This document shows, piece by piece, positions 22,389-34,527 of a stretch of DNA of 64,000 nt. The notes beneath the pieces are model-generated. The model had not been told where the DNA came from and did no database searches. It was given only the letters and a program-made list of their open reading frames with translations. The stretch's first letter is position 1. Each line of letters opens with the position of its first letter. The DNA lies in the NCBI GenBank assembly GCA_000934385.1, contig KN880493.1, positions 1 to 64,000 on the forward strand. The letters are read 5' to 3'. Origin of the DNA: Cylindrobasidium torrendii FP15055 ss-10. Lineage: Eukaryota; Basidiomycota; Agaricomycetes; Agaricales; Physalacriaceae. A program made the position numbers and the translations under genes.

Positions 22389-23458
22389 TCATGCACTTCC
22401 CCGTGCCGCCAGCATTGCTCGTAGCCACGCGATCTCATCTTGCAAAGGCCGCGTAGTACCTGCGTCTTTCATCAATGGGGCGTCCGCTAACGACAGGCTC
22501 AGAACTTACGCTTCATGTCCTCCTCCGTGTACCGCAAAGGCCGCTCCTGCAACTCGACTCCATCGGACTCGTCGTCTTCACTATCTTCTTCGGAAACTCC
22601 ATTGTCAGATTGATCTTCTTCATCGGACGAGGAACCAAATAACTCGGCGAACTTTCTGCGCTTTCGTGTTCTCTCAGCGACTGTATCTGGTGGTTCCCTT
22701 CCTTCGAGAGAATTTGGTGTAGGTGAGCGCCTCGAGCTCTGTGTACCGTTTCTCTGGGCCGCTAGCTCCGCGAATGTCCGGTACAACAGTCTGTCCTCCT
22801 GGGGTAGGCGCCGAACTGCCACAGAAACCGCTCGCCCACTAGGTCGCAAGGTCGTGGGTGGAGTCTTCACACCGTGCCGAACTAGCTCATGGCGCTCTAT
22901 GTTAGCCTTGTACAGCGTCGTAAACTTGCAATCCTCCCGGAAACACGAATAAGATGCCAGGTTTGGGTTTGTGGCGGACGGGAAATGGTTATAGGCAGAC
23001 CGATGTACTTGTAATGCCTGTTTGGAAGCAGATTTGAAAACGCACGAGCGTTGAGAGCAGATGTATGGAGTTTCTTTGGAATGCCGCGCTTCGTGCTTGC
23101 GCAGTTTCAATTTCCTGTGCGCGACATGCCCGCATGAGTCCCAAGAACACAGGTAAGGTGTATGCACCCTCTTGTGGGCGTCCAAGTCCTCCTGCGATTC
23201 GGCAAAGTAGTCGCAAGGTTTGCATCTGTACAATACTCTGGGGATGTCGATGATGCGGCAGCTCGCAAGGTTGTGCTGCCGCAAACGAGATTCTGTCTTC
23301 GTGGTAAAGTCGCAACCTGGCATGGCGCAGCGGAAGTATTGTTCGAGGCCGGTATGCGCCTGCTGGTGAGATGCGAAACGTGTCAGGCTTGTAGTATTGA
23401 ATGTACATTCGTTGCAGCGAAGGATTTCCGGCATAGTGTAGTCAATCTCTGGCGTCAT
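22389..23458 (-). CDS. C2H2 zinc-finger protein A (left copy)
   Basis: A likely nucleic-acid-binding protein of about 340 residues. At least six Cys/His units are visible: LRCNECTFNTTS...HQQAH, FRCAMPGCDFTT, YRCKPCDYFAES...HKRVH, YLCSWDSCGHVAH...HEARH, YICSQRSCVFKS...H and YSCFREDCKFTT...HELVRH. A linker, a basic ERTRKRRKF motif, FAELFGSSSDEED and an acidic tail follow. An intron at about 22456-22510 leads to a last exon ending DEIAWLRAMLAARGSA, a short leucine-rich helix. I chose the ATG at 23458, not the one at 23491, because it aligns with the start of its paralogue at 55966. The intact frame shows this copy survived the duplication described in the findings. Confidence 0.83.
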
Positions 23459-23519
23459 GGTAGGAGGAGGAAAGGTTTGTGTTGCCGACAAACCCTGGGC
23501 CCGAGTTCGTACATGATAT

Positions 23520-23737
23520 GATTGCCGCCGGCATATCTCGGATCAGGCTTTGGCACAACTACCGATCATGATTTCTTGTCTTCGTGCCATTCCATCCCGC
23601 GGAACCAGCCATGGTTGACCATATTATCTTGCTGCTTTGAACCGTTATGCCATGAGCTGGGCAGTATGCGCTTATAATTCGTGTTAGAGGACATCAGGCT
23701 TCCCATTTGAAGGTCAATGTAGTGTCTTTCTATCGAC
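23520..23737 (+). pseudogene. Decayed 5' exon of a zinc-finger B copy
   Basis: The stretch matches the minus strand of 55640-55880, which is the promoter and first exon of the intact zinc-finger B gene. Landmarks are gattgccgccggcat, cttgtcttcgtacc/gccat, cccgcggaacc, and catcaggcttcccatttgaag followed by the 5' splice site gtcaatg. Internal deletions remove most zinc-finger codons, and the ATG at about 23611 runs into a stop after nine codons. It lies head to head with zinc-finger A, as at the intact locus. Confidence 0.75.
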
Positions 23738-24060
23738 ATTCCCGGGAGGTTGCTGAACGCAGAGAATGAGGACGACACATTTAAAGACACTCTCCCATCC
23801 CGGAAAGACGTTGCCGTATCTCGTCTTTTGCTTCAATCCGCCTTTGCAAGGTCGATACCTCATCATGGATTTCGTCCAAGGCGGGACGCTCGGCTATCTT
23901 GGTCTTGCTGGGACCGTCGAGTACGCTGCACTCGAATTCATCCTACATCACGCGTCTGTATTACTACAAAGACGCTAATATTCTCTGCGTATAAGGTATA
24001 ACGCTCTTCGAGCTCTTGACAGGAGACGTGCCCCGCGGGGGGAAAATAGAATGTTTTCAT
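23738..24060 (+). pseudogene. AGC-like kinase remnant related to kinase 4
   Basis: Pieces equivalent to kinase 4 are recognisable in changing frames: LLNAENE, then sequence encoding the PPFQ/YLIMDFVQGGTLG hinge, then LGLAGTVEYAA for the activation segment, then the YYKD region and LFELLTGDVP. The catalytic loop between hinge and activation segment is deleted, and several frameshifts and stops interrupt the rest. It begins immediately after the zinc-finger B fragment, so the junction marks a deletion. It cannot encode a kinase. Confidence 0.8.
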
Positions 24061-24120
24061 GAAGAATATGCTGAAGGTGCTTGGGCGAGGAAGCGCAACG
24101 CCTGCAGAGAGCCAGTGCCT

Positions 24121-25387
24121 CTAGAACAGGCGTATTTTCAAGTCCAAATCCTCCTTCTTTTCAATAGGCTGTGCTTTCAAGCTGTTGCTAACTCTTTGAC
24201 GTTTGTCAATGCGTGCAAGTTCAGCCTGCCGGTGACAGTCAGCCTCAGAGGCACCACAGCGTGACAAAGCAAATACCCGCAGCGCCGCCATACGCTCCTC
24301 GTCGTCACGTTCATCCTCAGAAATATCAATGTACTCAGGGTCTGCATTCGAACTGATGGGTGAGGCGGAGCGCGCGCGTTTCTGGGGGATGAGCTTCGGG
24401 TCGTCCAATAAGTCATCTTTGGAATCTTCCTCTTTCTTGACGTCGGGGCGGGCGACATCAACAGAGGCTGGTCTCTCCGATTCGGAGGTATCTTTTAAAT
24501 CGTCTAGGCGAGGATCAGGTGGAGGTACGTCTGCCGGTTCTGAGATGTCTCTGTGGATGGCGTCGGAATCCAATGGTACTACAGGAGCGAGGCCTCTCGC
24601 CCAGAGTATTTCTGGTGGAGAGATAAAGCGCGAAGAACAGAATATGTTGTTCTCTTACCTATGGGGCGATAACGAAAGAGGAAAGAAGCGAGTAGACTGC
24701 ATCGGGTTGCCTCACGTGAAAGCCGAGCTTCCGCGCGACGGGCGTCTCCTAACCTTTATCTAGCATGAGTAGGGGTAACATTGAATTCAAGTGGCAGGTA
24801 CTGACCCAACATGATGCGTCGCGTCTACTTTTTCGCGCTCAGAGACGCTGTCGACGGCGCTAAACTCAGGCTGTCCAAAGGGCACTTCGTCTCCTATGTC
24901 TACTGACCAGCACTCTACCTTGATCTCCCCGAGCGCCGCGGAAGGTGTTTGCGGTATGGCATCGGCCTCTAGCAAGATACAAAATGAGAAATATACGACC
25001 TCGAACTATACGCGCAGAGTACCTATAAGCTGTGTTTTCGAAAAAATGAAAGGCCGTTCAGTCTCCGGGGAGGATTTTATGCCGGCGCAAAAAATGCGAT
25101 TGCGCGGTTCTGCCGTATTGGCGAGAATACGCGCAGATACTTCGTTGCCATCGACGTAGAAGTAGACGCCTACATCATGGTGGATGCATTTGTCGAGAAA
25201 TTGAAGTTGGAATTCCTATAATACCTCAATGAAATATCCCCGGTAGGACTTTGCAGCGTACTTTTCCTTCTTGTGACGGGACCCAGCAGGTTACTTCGCC
25301 GAGCTCATCATTGAATTCTTGTGAGTATTCGTCGAGGGCGCGACCATCCACAGTAATCCATGCTGATAGGTCGTCGAATTGGACCAT
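24121..25387 (-). pseudogene. Probable pseudogene of a DUF7918-like protein
   Basis: This is the inverted counterpart of the gene at 49088-50307. The ATG at 25387 and the start MVQFDDLSAWITVDGRALDEY are intact, as are CWVPSQEGK, an intron and FYVDGNEV. ETERPFIFSKTQLIG is followed by a shifted segment and an in-frame TAG near 25005, where the other copy reads through. Downstream, LGEIKVECWSVD, FLFRYRPI (after a splice) and EILWARGLAP are still recognisable, with an acidic and basic tail to 24121. The premature stop suggests loss of function, unless an unusual splice removes it. Confidence 0.68.
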
Positions 25388-25838
25388 TTTTGTTAGTGAA
25401 ATAGGGCCTATAGGTCGTAGTAATAATGAAAAAGTGGTGTCGGCCGTCGGACCGATTTTCGATCCTCAACATGGCGCTTCATCAGCCTGGGCAGAAAATC
25501 TTCCGGATTCATTTCTGGCATTCAAAGAAGCAAAGCGCGTTGTATCTTGCTGATTACCTTTCAAGGTTGGCATTTATTTTCCCCACCAATATTGAGAGCA
25601 CGCAATGAAAGTACTGAAGAAGCCTGAGCTGACGAAGGTGAATGCATGGACAAGCAAAAGATATGATGTATCCAGGGAATAATGGAGTCATCGTAAGAAT
25701 GGTAGGTACCCTTCAAGTTTGCCATGTGTGCGCGATACTGCATCCAGCCGTCCTCGACATGCAGGAGCCTCAGAGCGCTGCTTCAGCGGGCTCATTCTCC
25801 TTCGCCCCAGAGGTTCCTTCTTGGCCCTCGTCGTCATC

Positions 25839-26372
25839 CTATCCAACTAGCTCCATCCCCGAAAAAAGCTCAATCCAATCGTCCAGACGGTCCCGAATGA
25901 AAACGGCAAGGTCCCACGTAGATCCTTGTTCGATGAGATCGGGATCACCAGCCCAGACGTACATATCCGCTTCAACCATTTCTTCCACGCCGTCCTCTGT
26001 CGTAGTGTGTACGATGACAGAGGTAGCGGTGTACGCCTCGCCTTCGAAATCATCTAGCTTCCGGCGCTGAGACGTGGTGTGAAGGCGCAAGAGGTTCCCA
26101 TCGACAGAAGACGTAGGGTCGTGTGGAATAACAGCAGGATAGTCGGCATGGCGGACTGAGAAGCGCGCGTATCCTTTGACAGTGGCGGGACGTGTGATTT
26201 CTTCTGCGAGGTGTACTTGCGAGGAGTCTCCTGTTAGTGCCCATGCCAATAGCGGGATGGCACGCAGTGTACCATACACAAAAAGCGGGCGAGGCTATTG
26301 AACGTCGTGAGCAAACGAGAATGGAATATCATGGGATAATACTTTGTTGGTTTGGGGTTGCGTGGATGTCAT
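25839..26372 (-). CDS. AIG2/gamma-glutamylcyclotransferase-like protein
   Basis: Two exons join in phase: MTSTQPQTNK, an intron near 26294-26342, then PRPLFVYGTLRAIPLLAWALTG. The substrate-loop motif VYGTLR, the mid segment VKGYARFSV with YPAVI, and LDDFEGEAYTAT with the catalytic-type glutamate are typical of the AIG2-like/GGCT fold. Enzymes of this group cyclise gamma-glutamyl amines to 5-oxoproline; the substrate of this one is unknown. Length is about 160 residues, in the normal range. A TATA-like sequence lies 61 bases upstream of the start. Confidence 0.82.
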
Positions 26373-26432
26373 GGGTGCTTCGCGCTTAGCTTGAGAAAAG
26401 GCGTTTACGATCGAATGCTACTCGACGCCTAA

Positions 26433-26438
26433 TTTATA
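26433..26438 (-). promoter_or_regulatory. TATA-like box of the GGCT-like gene
   Basis: TATAAA on the minus strand, about 61 bases upstream of the ATG at 26372. Confidence 0.4.
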
Positions 26439-27163
26439 AAACTCCTATAGGACTTCGCTTTTGAAAACCAAATCGCGTTGTCGTACGGCCAAGAGCACAT
26501 GCAGATGACACAGACGACGTTTTACATGGTTAAAACCTCAACCAATAATCAACTTATTATTGCAAATAGAACTAAGGGGAGGGATGGTAAGAAATATGTA
26601 AGGCACCTCGTAAGGTCGACGTCAACCGGACGGGAAGCCAACCGAAATAAATGCCTAGAGGTAGTTCTGCCCACTATTAGCAGCTCCGCGCCCGATGGGA
26701 TGTATTCGGACGTGGAGCGAATAAAGTGGGGGCTGTAGGAAAGACAGGCTGGTGTTTGAGGCTCGGAGACGACGCGGCAATGGGAAGTCGCAGAACGGGA
26801 AATATGCAAAAATCATAAGTTGAATAAGAATGTAGATGATGGGAGGAGGCAGAAAGACCCTGAAGCGGCGCAAATTTTATGTTCTGCTTTAGGGCCGGGT
26901 TGATCGCGCACACAACGCCACACAATTTTTTCAGTTGAACGCTCACAGCTTAGGTACATACTCTTCTCAGTCTGAACTCACATATTTGTAAGGAAGGGTG
27001 CGCGAAAAACGCAGCAGGCGCAACAATTACAGCACAGCAATAAGCAATGGTACAAGTACATAGTACGGGGGGTATCATACACTAAAGAAGAATAACCATA
27101 GTCTGTCTCTACATCATAGCATACTCCCTCACGGTCAGAAAAACACAGAATATACGTCCTCTT
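26439..27163. other. Intergenic region, nothing recognised
   Basis: Upstream of the GGCT-like gene and downstream of the DUF6533-like gene. AT-rich patches near 26530-26570 and a scatter of short unrelated frames are all I see. Confidence 0.4.
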
Positions 27164-29023
27164 CTATAGAACACGACCCCCACTCTTCTTTTCATCCTCC
27201 CAAACCGAGACGTCCATATCCATGGTCTCGTCGGACCTCCCAAACGACATCGGCGGAAGCGTATAATCCCCTGACTTCGCCAACGTCGTCGAATCTCTCG
27301 AAAATGCTGAATCCGCCCTCGCGAACGTCACATCCGTCGTCCTCGCAAAACTCGAATCCTCCGCTGTCGTGCCCGAGAAGTCCGAGTCCATCGCCCGAGG
27401 TGCTACACGCCATGGCATTGATGGTCTTCCCTGCGGTGTGCGCGCAGGAGGATCGTCTGTCCCTACGATGTACTCCACCGCGGCCGCCTTGCGCAGGTTC
27501 AACATCATGCGTGTTGTCAGGACGCCAATGGCAGCGTGGAATGGACTGTAGCGTTGGGAGTTAGTGGATTGCACGCAATGGAGCGGGCGTGAGACGACTG
27601 ACCTATAACTGAACCATGGAATTTTTGTGATACCCTTGGGGTCGACAGAAATGAGCATTTAACTCGTCGAATGGGTAGACGGAGGTGACTTACGACGACC
27701 ATCAAGTTGTTGAACACCAAGAGAATGGATATCCTGTTCAAAATGAGCGGAATAGAGCAGAGGCAGTGAGAACGAGCGTACCCAAGGAAGTACAACACAT
27801 TATCCCGAATCAATAATTCCAACAACGACACTTTTTTCTTCCGCCGTACGCGATGAGCCGTTGACATCGACGTCTTCGCCAGCGCAAACATGAACAGCAC
27901 ACCTTCGAATGCCGTTGCTGTTGAACATTATTAGCCCATTGTGTCCGAATCATTCCCAGCCACCAGCGAGAGGAAAAGCAACATACCAGGAACCCACTGC
28001 ACCCATTCTATTCCGGAATGCAAGGACGGACACCCAGGCAGTGGCAAGTGTATTGCATCTGCGATAACCGCATGTCGTCTCTGCGCGTTGAAGACAAGGA
28101 CCCAGAAGAAGCCGGCGATAGAGCCTAAAAACAGAATGCCATTTATTGCTGCGACCTAGAGAAGATACGCTGTAAGATAGAGGGGTGACGGAGAGACGGT
28201 GATGGTGACGGCGACAAGGAAGGGAAAGAGACGCACCGTTCGAGATGTATTATACAGCGCGTATATTCGTAACTGCAAGACAATTTCGACCGACCACAGG
28301 CTAATAGCGCCCACGACACGGATGATACTATCCATTGCTACACATCTAAGCCAAGCCAAGCTTGAGCGTTAGCGATAGACACAGGGTGAATGGGGGTGGG
28401 TGAACGCACAAGTTATCGCTTGTGATCCCTGGTATCGAGAATACGTGAATCTGGGTGACGTCGAATATCAAGAGCGCGATGCTATAGTATCGTATCTGCA
28501 CCGATCATGTTTGCAAGAGCAGATGCAATGGAAGGAGTGGGACGAACCCAGAGGAAGATGATTTTGGAGAAGGAGCGTTTCTGCGGCTGCGGGCGGGATG
28601 AGATTGGAGAACATGGGATGGAGGTACGAGCATACCCAAACGTATCGAATCTTGTCCATGGCATAGTCAGCGGGGATGTAGGGCAAAGCACGGGCGGTGG
28701 ATTGGCGTACCTCATCTTCCAGGGTTATTACTACCGTTCATCAGCAGACGTTGGAGAACAGAGAATGAATTTGGACGTACAGTAGTCGTGCACAATCCAC
28801 GTCAAGCCTACAACTATGCACAATGTGTCAGCCCACTATTATAAAATTACATTGCCGATTCGATGTCCAGTTTCGAGCGCCCAACGAGCAGTTTTCCTCG
28901 ATACAAAGCACGATACAAAGCAGAGAGAGAGAGAGAGGGGCACGTACGGCAAGCATGTAGAGGAATCAGACTGCCTTTATACAGCGCAGCGAACTTCGCC
29001 TGCTCCTCGGGTGTGTAGGCCAT
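27164..29023 (-). CDS. Multi-pass membrane protein, DUF6533-like
   Basis: Reconstructed from many small exons. The start MAYTPEEQAKFAALYKGSL is joined by an intron to VGLTWIVHDY, then LITLEDE, IRYVW, KRSFSKIIFLW and RYYSIALLIFDVTQIHVFSI. This order (YD/HDY...TLxDE...IRYxW...FL) is the signature of the family called DUF6533 in basidiomycetes. Later exons give EIVLQLRIYALYN, FMFALAKTSM, LLIRDNVLYF and a hydrophilic C-terminal tail rich in Ser and Thr ending SGGRVL. Six or seven transmembrane helices are likely. Such proteins are numerous in mushrooms and have no known role; receptor-like topology is inferred only. Confidence 0.75.
28921..28938. repeat. GA microsatellite in the first intron of the DUF6533-like gene
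   Basis: A run of AG/GA dinucleotides directly after two copies of gatacaaagc (28906-28921). On the gene's strand this is a CT tract just downstream of the 5' splice site of intron 1. It is likely length-variable between strains. Confidence 0.7.
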
Positions 29024-30297
29024 CCCTTCGAATTCGCCTCTAGGCTCAGCTAGTCGTTAGCTAGCCGTCGTGTAGGTAGCCTCCAGGCGTGTAGGACAAA
29101 GTGAATTGGTTGGGCAGCAGACAGCAGACTGGCGTCCAAAATCCAAGCGGGGTGGTCGTGGGGGCAAAAGAGCAAGAGAGGCTAGAGCCAGTCATGACCT
29201 GTTTCCTAGAGGCCCTGATGTGCCTTGGCGTTGGGAGGAAGGCTATTTCCGACGGGCGATCATCAATCATGGTTTATCATTCATGGCTAAGTTTGCTCAG
29301 GTTAGCTCACCCAAGCTAAGTCGTCTGAGGGGAAGAATACTCACCGAAGTTAGCATGTACACTGGATTTTGTGTACGCAAAGTCCAGAGGGATGTACATC
29401 AATGAGCGCTCTGAAAATAAATACTCAAACATCCGCTAAACGTTGCTTGATAAGGCCCATCAAAAAGGCCGAGATAGGTACCGGTGTCGATAGTCGAGAA
29501 GAAGGCCTCAGTTGATCATTAAAATACTGCCCCACGGGGAATTCGAAGGAATGTTCAATAACTCAGTTGGTACTTATACAGTACTTGTGTACACATGTGG
29601 TCCCTGGAAAGTCAGTAGAGGCTGGACAGAGCACTGTCAGCAAAAGACAATAGACCAAGCTTCAATGGGAGATGAGTACCCCTGGTCGAACGGCCCGGGG
29701 GATACAAACGGTGTAAGCATCACGACTGGCACGAGATAAATGCTCTCGATGGATATATGGATATAACAATGGTTTTTACAGAATTCGTGTAGTCGTGTGC
29801 AAGATTGCACAGCTAGTGCCCTCATTTTGTTCAATGTTGTTCAGTGAGCCCTCCGGAAGGGACGTCTAACGCGAAAGGCGGCGGTGCCGACCCGCTCTCA
29901 CTCTCGGTAAGTCCAGAGACGCATCTGCATGATGTCGCCCCGGCTGTGAGGCATTACATCCTCCCACATAGCATCCTCCCGGGCCCATTCCGAAGTCATA
30001 TCAAGAAAGAATGTATCCACAGCGTAGTACTTATGTAGTATGTGTATACACAACAAATATTCAAGACTGCTGTGAATCTAGTAAGTAGACTGACTATACA
30101 GAGAAAAGCTGGAACGGGGGTAGTTAGAAAAATAGCGAATGTTAATTAAGAACCATGTATGTACGCATAGTAGCTCCGTCCTATGTACATCTCCCATCCT
30201 CCGTCTCTCATCCTCCAACCTTCCTGCTTCAGCATGCAGCGCTTTGATCTCAAAGCTTTAAGCTTCGAATTCGACAGTGTCCTCATAGTAGGACCAT
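29024..30297. other. Intergenic region of 1.3 kb, nothing recognised
   Basis: Upstream of the DUF6533-like gene and downstream of the catalase. Short frames at 29101-29405 and 29512-29739 show no domain, codon bias or splice pattern that I can support. There are no terminal repeats. Confidence 0.4.
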
Positions 30298-33189
30298 CTA
30301 ATACCCAACCGTACTCCCCTTCGCATCCCGCGTCGTGTTCGCCCACGTCGGCACCTCCACCCCAGGGAACTCCAGCGCGTCCACGCTCACACCCACGCCG
30401 TCCGCAACAGCCTGCCCAAACGCGGGGTCGACGAGCGCAAAGAGCGCTGTCTGGCGGCGGCGCACGGATTCGCTCTTTGCGCCTCCGAGATGGCCGACGA
30501 TGTTTCTGCACAAGGGTGTTAGTTTCCTCTCCAGGTCAAAGTAATACCTCCTTTGAGGTTGGTTGAATATAGTAATGAGAAGGATGTGTAGCTCCTTTCG
30601 GAACAACGCGCATAGAAGAAAAGAAGAAAAGGGAAGGGAGAAAAGGGTAGGGAGAAAAAGGATCGGGGGACACGCACGAGATGAGATTCTGCTGATCCGT
30701 CTCCGAGAGGCTTGCCCAGAACCGACGAGGCCAGTCAAAGTCGATATCCGTTACTTCAGCGAGTGAGGACACGGCGCCGCCCTAAAGCGAATTTAAGCAT
30801 CAGTCGGTCGTAACTGGTACCTCAGTCAGAGAAACAAAAACGTACGGTCCATTGCTGATGCAAGTCATCGACGTAAGGACGTTTCGCAAGCTTGATGGGG
30901 TCGAGGGTGGATAAGTAGTTTGGACGCGAGCCTTGGTTTCCGAGCACGTTCATCGCACCGTCGCGCTCGAAGTTGGCAACGGGTGCGAAGGGGCAGTTGA
31001 CCGGGATTTGCTATAGCCTCCTGTTAGCATGTCATCGTATTGTGATACGGGATACAGCGTACCATGTAATTCACACCAAGACGGTAGCTTCACACTTGGT
31101 TAGCTTCACTGTTCGACATCCAGGCAGAGTTCAGACGCACCGGTGGGTATCAGAGTAGGAGAAGAGACGCGCTTGGAGGACAGGGTCAGCAGAAGGTCCC
31201 CATCCGTCGACCATCCGTGCAGGAGAAAACGCGGCTTGTTCGATTTCTGCAAAGTAGCTACAGCGTAACTCGTCAGCTCATGCCTCGAAGACACACGAAG
31301 AAGAGCTTACTTCGACGGGTTCTGTGTAAGGTAGAACTTTCCAATTTCGGTTTTGGGGACATCGTCAAAGCCCCAGTCCCTGCAGAGCGGTGTCAGCATT
31401 TGCGGAGGATCGGGGAGGTGGATAAAGGAGGATAAAAAAGGAGGACGTACTTCGTCAAGTCCAACACATTATACTTGAACTTCTCCGCATCACTTGGCGT
31501 CAGGACCTGCGCGTACATCGTCCATCCGGGGAAGGTACCATTTTCAATACGCTCGTACAAATCCTGCGTCGCGTAGTCCGGGTTTTCGCCTGGAGGTAGG
31601 TATCAGTATCATCCACACGCACGCACAAGAGACGGAGAGGATGGCCGTCTCATGCATCACGCATAATAGAGAGAATAGGCTAAGACTCGGTGAAACGAAA
31701 CCCACCTTGAATAGTCGTCGCCTCCGCGTTTGTGAAGTTTGCAACCTAAGCAGTGTGGGGTTAGCGTGGTGAATTATCGGGATGGGTTTATCAGTGCAAG
31801 TGAATGAAGCAGAAAACACTTACTCCTTGCATTGTCTCCGCATAGAGCTTCACGTATACCCAAGTCCCGTCCTCTTTGATCCATCTGGCAAAGTCGTCAA
31901 GACGCGGAGTGAGGCAGAGAGAATTTGAACATACCGGTACGAGTGACCGCTCCAGCCGTTCATGTGTGTGAAGCCTTGTGGTGTACCCAAGTCGGAGAAC
32001 AGACGCATAACCTGAGGACGATCAATGCTGGGTGGTTCTAGCAACTGTCGCACGCACCTGGTACAGAGATTCGGGATTGGAGCCAAGATAGTCCCAGAAC
32101 ATGCTGTCGTCCATGTCAATCAAGAACGGGATCGTCGAAGAGAAGCACGCACTCCTTGTCTTTGAGATGTGTCTGCGGATTTCTCTTCTGTGTCTACAAA
32201 GCGCGGAGGATGAGCGTCGGAACTCGGAGCAGCGGGAGCGTCGGGAGGGACGTACATGAATGAAATGCGGGAATTTGGCAGCATCGCGGATGAAGAAGAC
32301 GGGTGTATCTGTGCGTATTGTCGTAAGCTTTCATTATTTCACTGCAGTATTCGCCGAAGCGCACTGTTCATGACGAGATCCCAGATGCCTTTTCTTGTGC
32401 GGAACCTGGAGTCGCCATGCATGAGTTTGCAAGCTCAACGCGGTGAGGAAGCCTTAGACGTACTTGATAGCGAAACCCCGAGGATCGCGCGCCTCGTCGG
32501 CTGAACCTGACTCGCCGCCAACTGTGCTGAACCGCACTGTTTGTTGATTTAATCAGCATGGCCGGGATGGAAAGACATTGGGGGAGGATATACCGGTAAT
32601 AGGTGTGCGTAGGCCATCCTCGCTGAAGACATCCCTACAAAGATGGATTAGAGCCTACGTCAAAGACGATGGGAAGAGGTGTAAATGTTTACATCATAGA
32701 ATACTGCTTCACGAATTCCGAGTTGGTGACTTCGAAATATCCATGTGCACCAGCTAAGGGGAGTCAGCATGAAGAAAGATAGCGCATATATGCGGTGGAC
32801 GCACCTCCTTTGGCGTGTACGACGCGCTCGGGAATACGTTCACGATCGAACGCGCCAAAGAGCTCAGTCAGATGGACGTCTTGGAGCAAAAGCGGACCTG
32901 AAAGACAAAAGTTTGTTTAGGTCGACAACAATGGCGGAAGATAGAACGCACCGTCGCTGCCAATCCTCTGATACTCGTACGGGTGCGCGACAGGCGTCCC
33001 GCCGTCTGTGGTATACTCCACCTCTGCATCGGGCTTTGCGCCGGACTCCACCTGGGTGTTCACGCCGTCCTGGAAGTCGACGGTGAACGCGTCGCCAGCG
33101 CGCTTGCCGACAGTGGGACCGTCTGGAGTAGGAAACCAAGCGAGCGCATACGGCAGCAGCGCCAGGAGTGTCGCCAATCCCAGCTGCAT
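30298..33189 (-). CDS. Secreted heme catalase
   Basis: Catalase converts hydrogen peroxide to water and oxygen. About a dozen introns split the gene. The start [17 protein letters not shown] is a clear signal peptide, so the enzyme is probably exported. The catalytic histidine sits in [17 protein letters not shown], followed by [14 protein letters not shown]. The catalytic asparagine is in [12 protein letters not shown], which appears after removing an intron near 32313-32370. The heme-ligand tyrosine is in [33 protein letters not shown] is also typical. The C-terminus ends at [12 protein letters not shown], so the protein has about 530 residues and lacks the extra flavodoxin-like domain of large-subunit fungal catalases. 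A TATA box lies upstream. Confidence 0.93.
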
Positions 33190-33255
33190 TGTGATTATAA
33201 TAATGAAAGAAGGGAAGGGAGGCAAGGGTAGCTGAGGCCATGCTGAGTTTCGATG

Positions 33256-33263
33256 CTTATATA
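33256..33263 (-). promoter_or_regulatory. TATA box of the catalase gene
   Basis: TATATAAG on the minus strand, 67 bases upstream of the ATG at 33189, followed by a pyrimidine-rich leader (CTTGCCTCCCTTCCCTTC). This fits a strong core promoter. Confidence 0.55.
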
Positions 33264-34527
33264 CTGTCGGGAAAGAAGGTCACGTATGTATGAATTGTCC
33301 TTTGTCAGTCATTTATTTGGTCACCACGTTGGGTAGATGGATCATGGAAGAAATGCGGACGACTCAGTTCGTAAAACACCCGGGGGCGCCTGGGGTTCGT
33401 GTGCCGCCGAGCGAGTGTACACACAGCTCTCTGGGTACATCCGCGCGGGACGGCTGTGTGAGTTCAACTGAAAGCTGGGCGCTTGTGGATACACATCCAA
33501 TACAAGCCTTTCTATTTGTTATTCAAGGGAGGGGCGATGTACGGCTCAGCATCATGTATCAAGTAGCTCGCCATCGCGGACAGACTTCGATTGTCCAACG
33601 CCAACGTTGCGATTCGCCAAACGGACCCACACTATGTCTCTATCCGTACGTTAGACTAGGCTAGATGGGACGGAAGGGCCTTACAGAGGTGCTCTTATCA
33701 TCGTGTGGGAGGTCTACATCTCATTCCAAAAGAAAATAAAAAGCCTGGAGCCTAGATACCCGAAGGAAAGAAGCGACCGCTCGCTCACAATCCACGTGAA
33801 GCATGAACCCAAGCCACGTGCGACGCCACACTGGCTTTGCAGCGCCTTTGCTGATGAATTCTAGCAGGTCACGCGTTTGCAAGTTCTAGGAAGCGTGATT
33901 TTTTTCTGTTCGGCTGACAAGACAGATCGCAGTTGTTGCTTCTTTTGATATCGTCCTCGCGGACATCCACCGCGTTTCTTACGAGACAGTCAAGTTCGTC
34001 TTTGGAGTTTCTCGTATACGGGAAGCCCCCCGTTCCATGAATCTACCGTGTATGATACAGATCCTCACATCCTTTATATAAGTTCGTGACATGGGCGGCA
34101 TGATTTTGAATTGAACATCAATAATCAACAGTGCGTTCCGGTAGGACTTCCGCAGAAACATTTGAAATCACCCCACGGCTTTCATGAGCTGGCTTTCTTG
34201 CGCAAATGGTTCGCCATGGCCATAACAGTAATCCCCTCCCCTTATGTAAGTGTATATACCTGGCTGTGTCGTTCGAAGCTCAACTTTCCCAACGCCTTGT
34301 ACACACAAACATAGACTCCCCTCCCGGTCGGGTAGTCCTTGATAACACGACGCTCTCAAAACTCACATTGATACCTCCGAAGGGTGCCACTCGGCAGCTT
34401 CCATCGCAGCCCGACCGTACCTCCAAAGTCATATCCGTACATCCGGCGAAGCACAACACACAATCTCGAACGGGCAGTCTTTTCTACGTTTTCTACAGTA
34501 TATCATCGCAAATGCAGCGCATAAGCT
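33264..34527. other. Intergenic region, probably catalase promoter and MFS 3' flank
   Basis: No coding exon was found. The left half probably holds catalase regulatory sequence; I could not identify specific stress-response elements with confidence. Confidence 0.4.
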
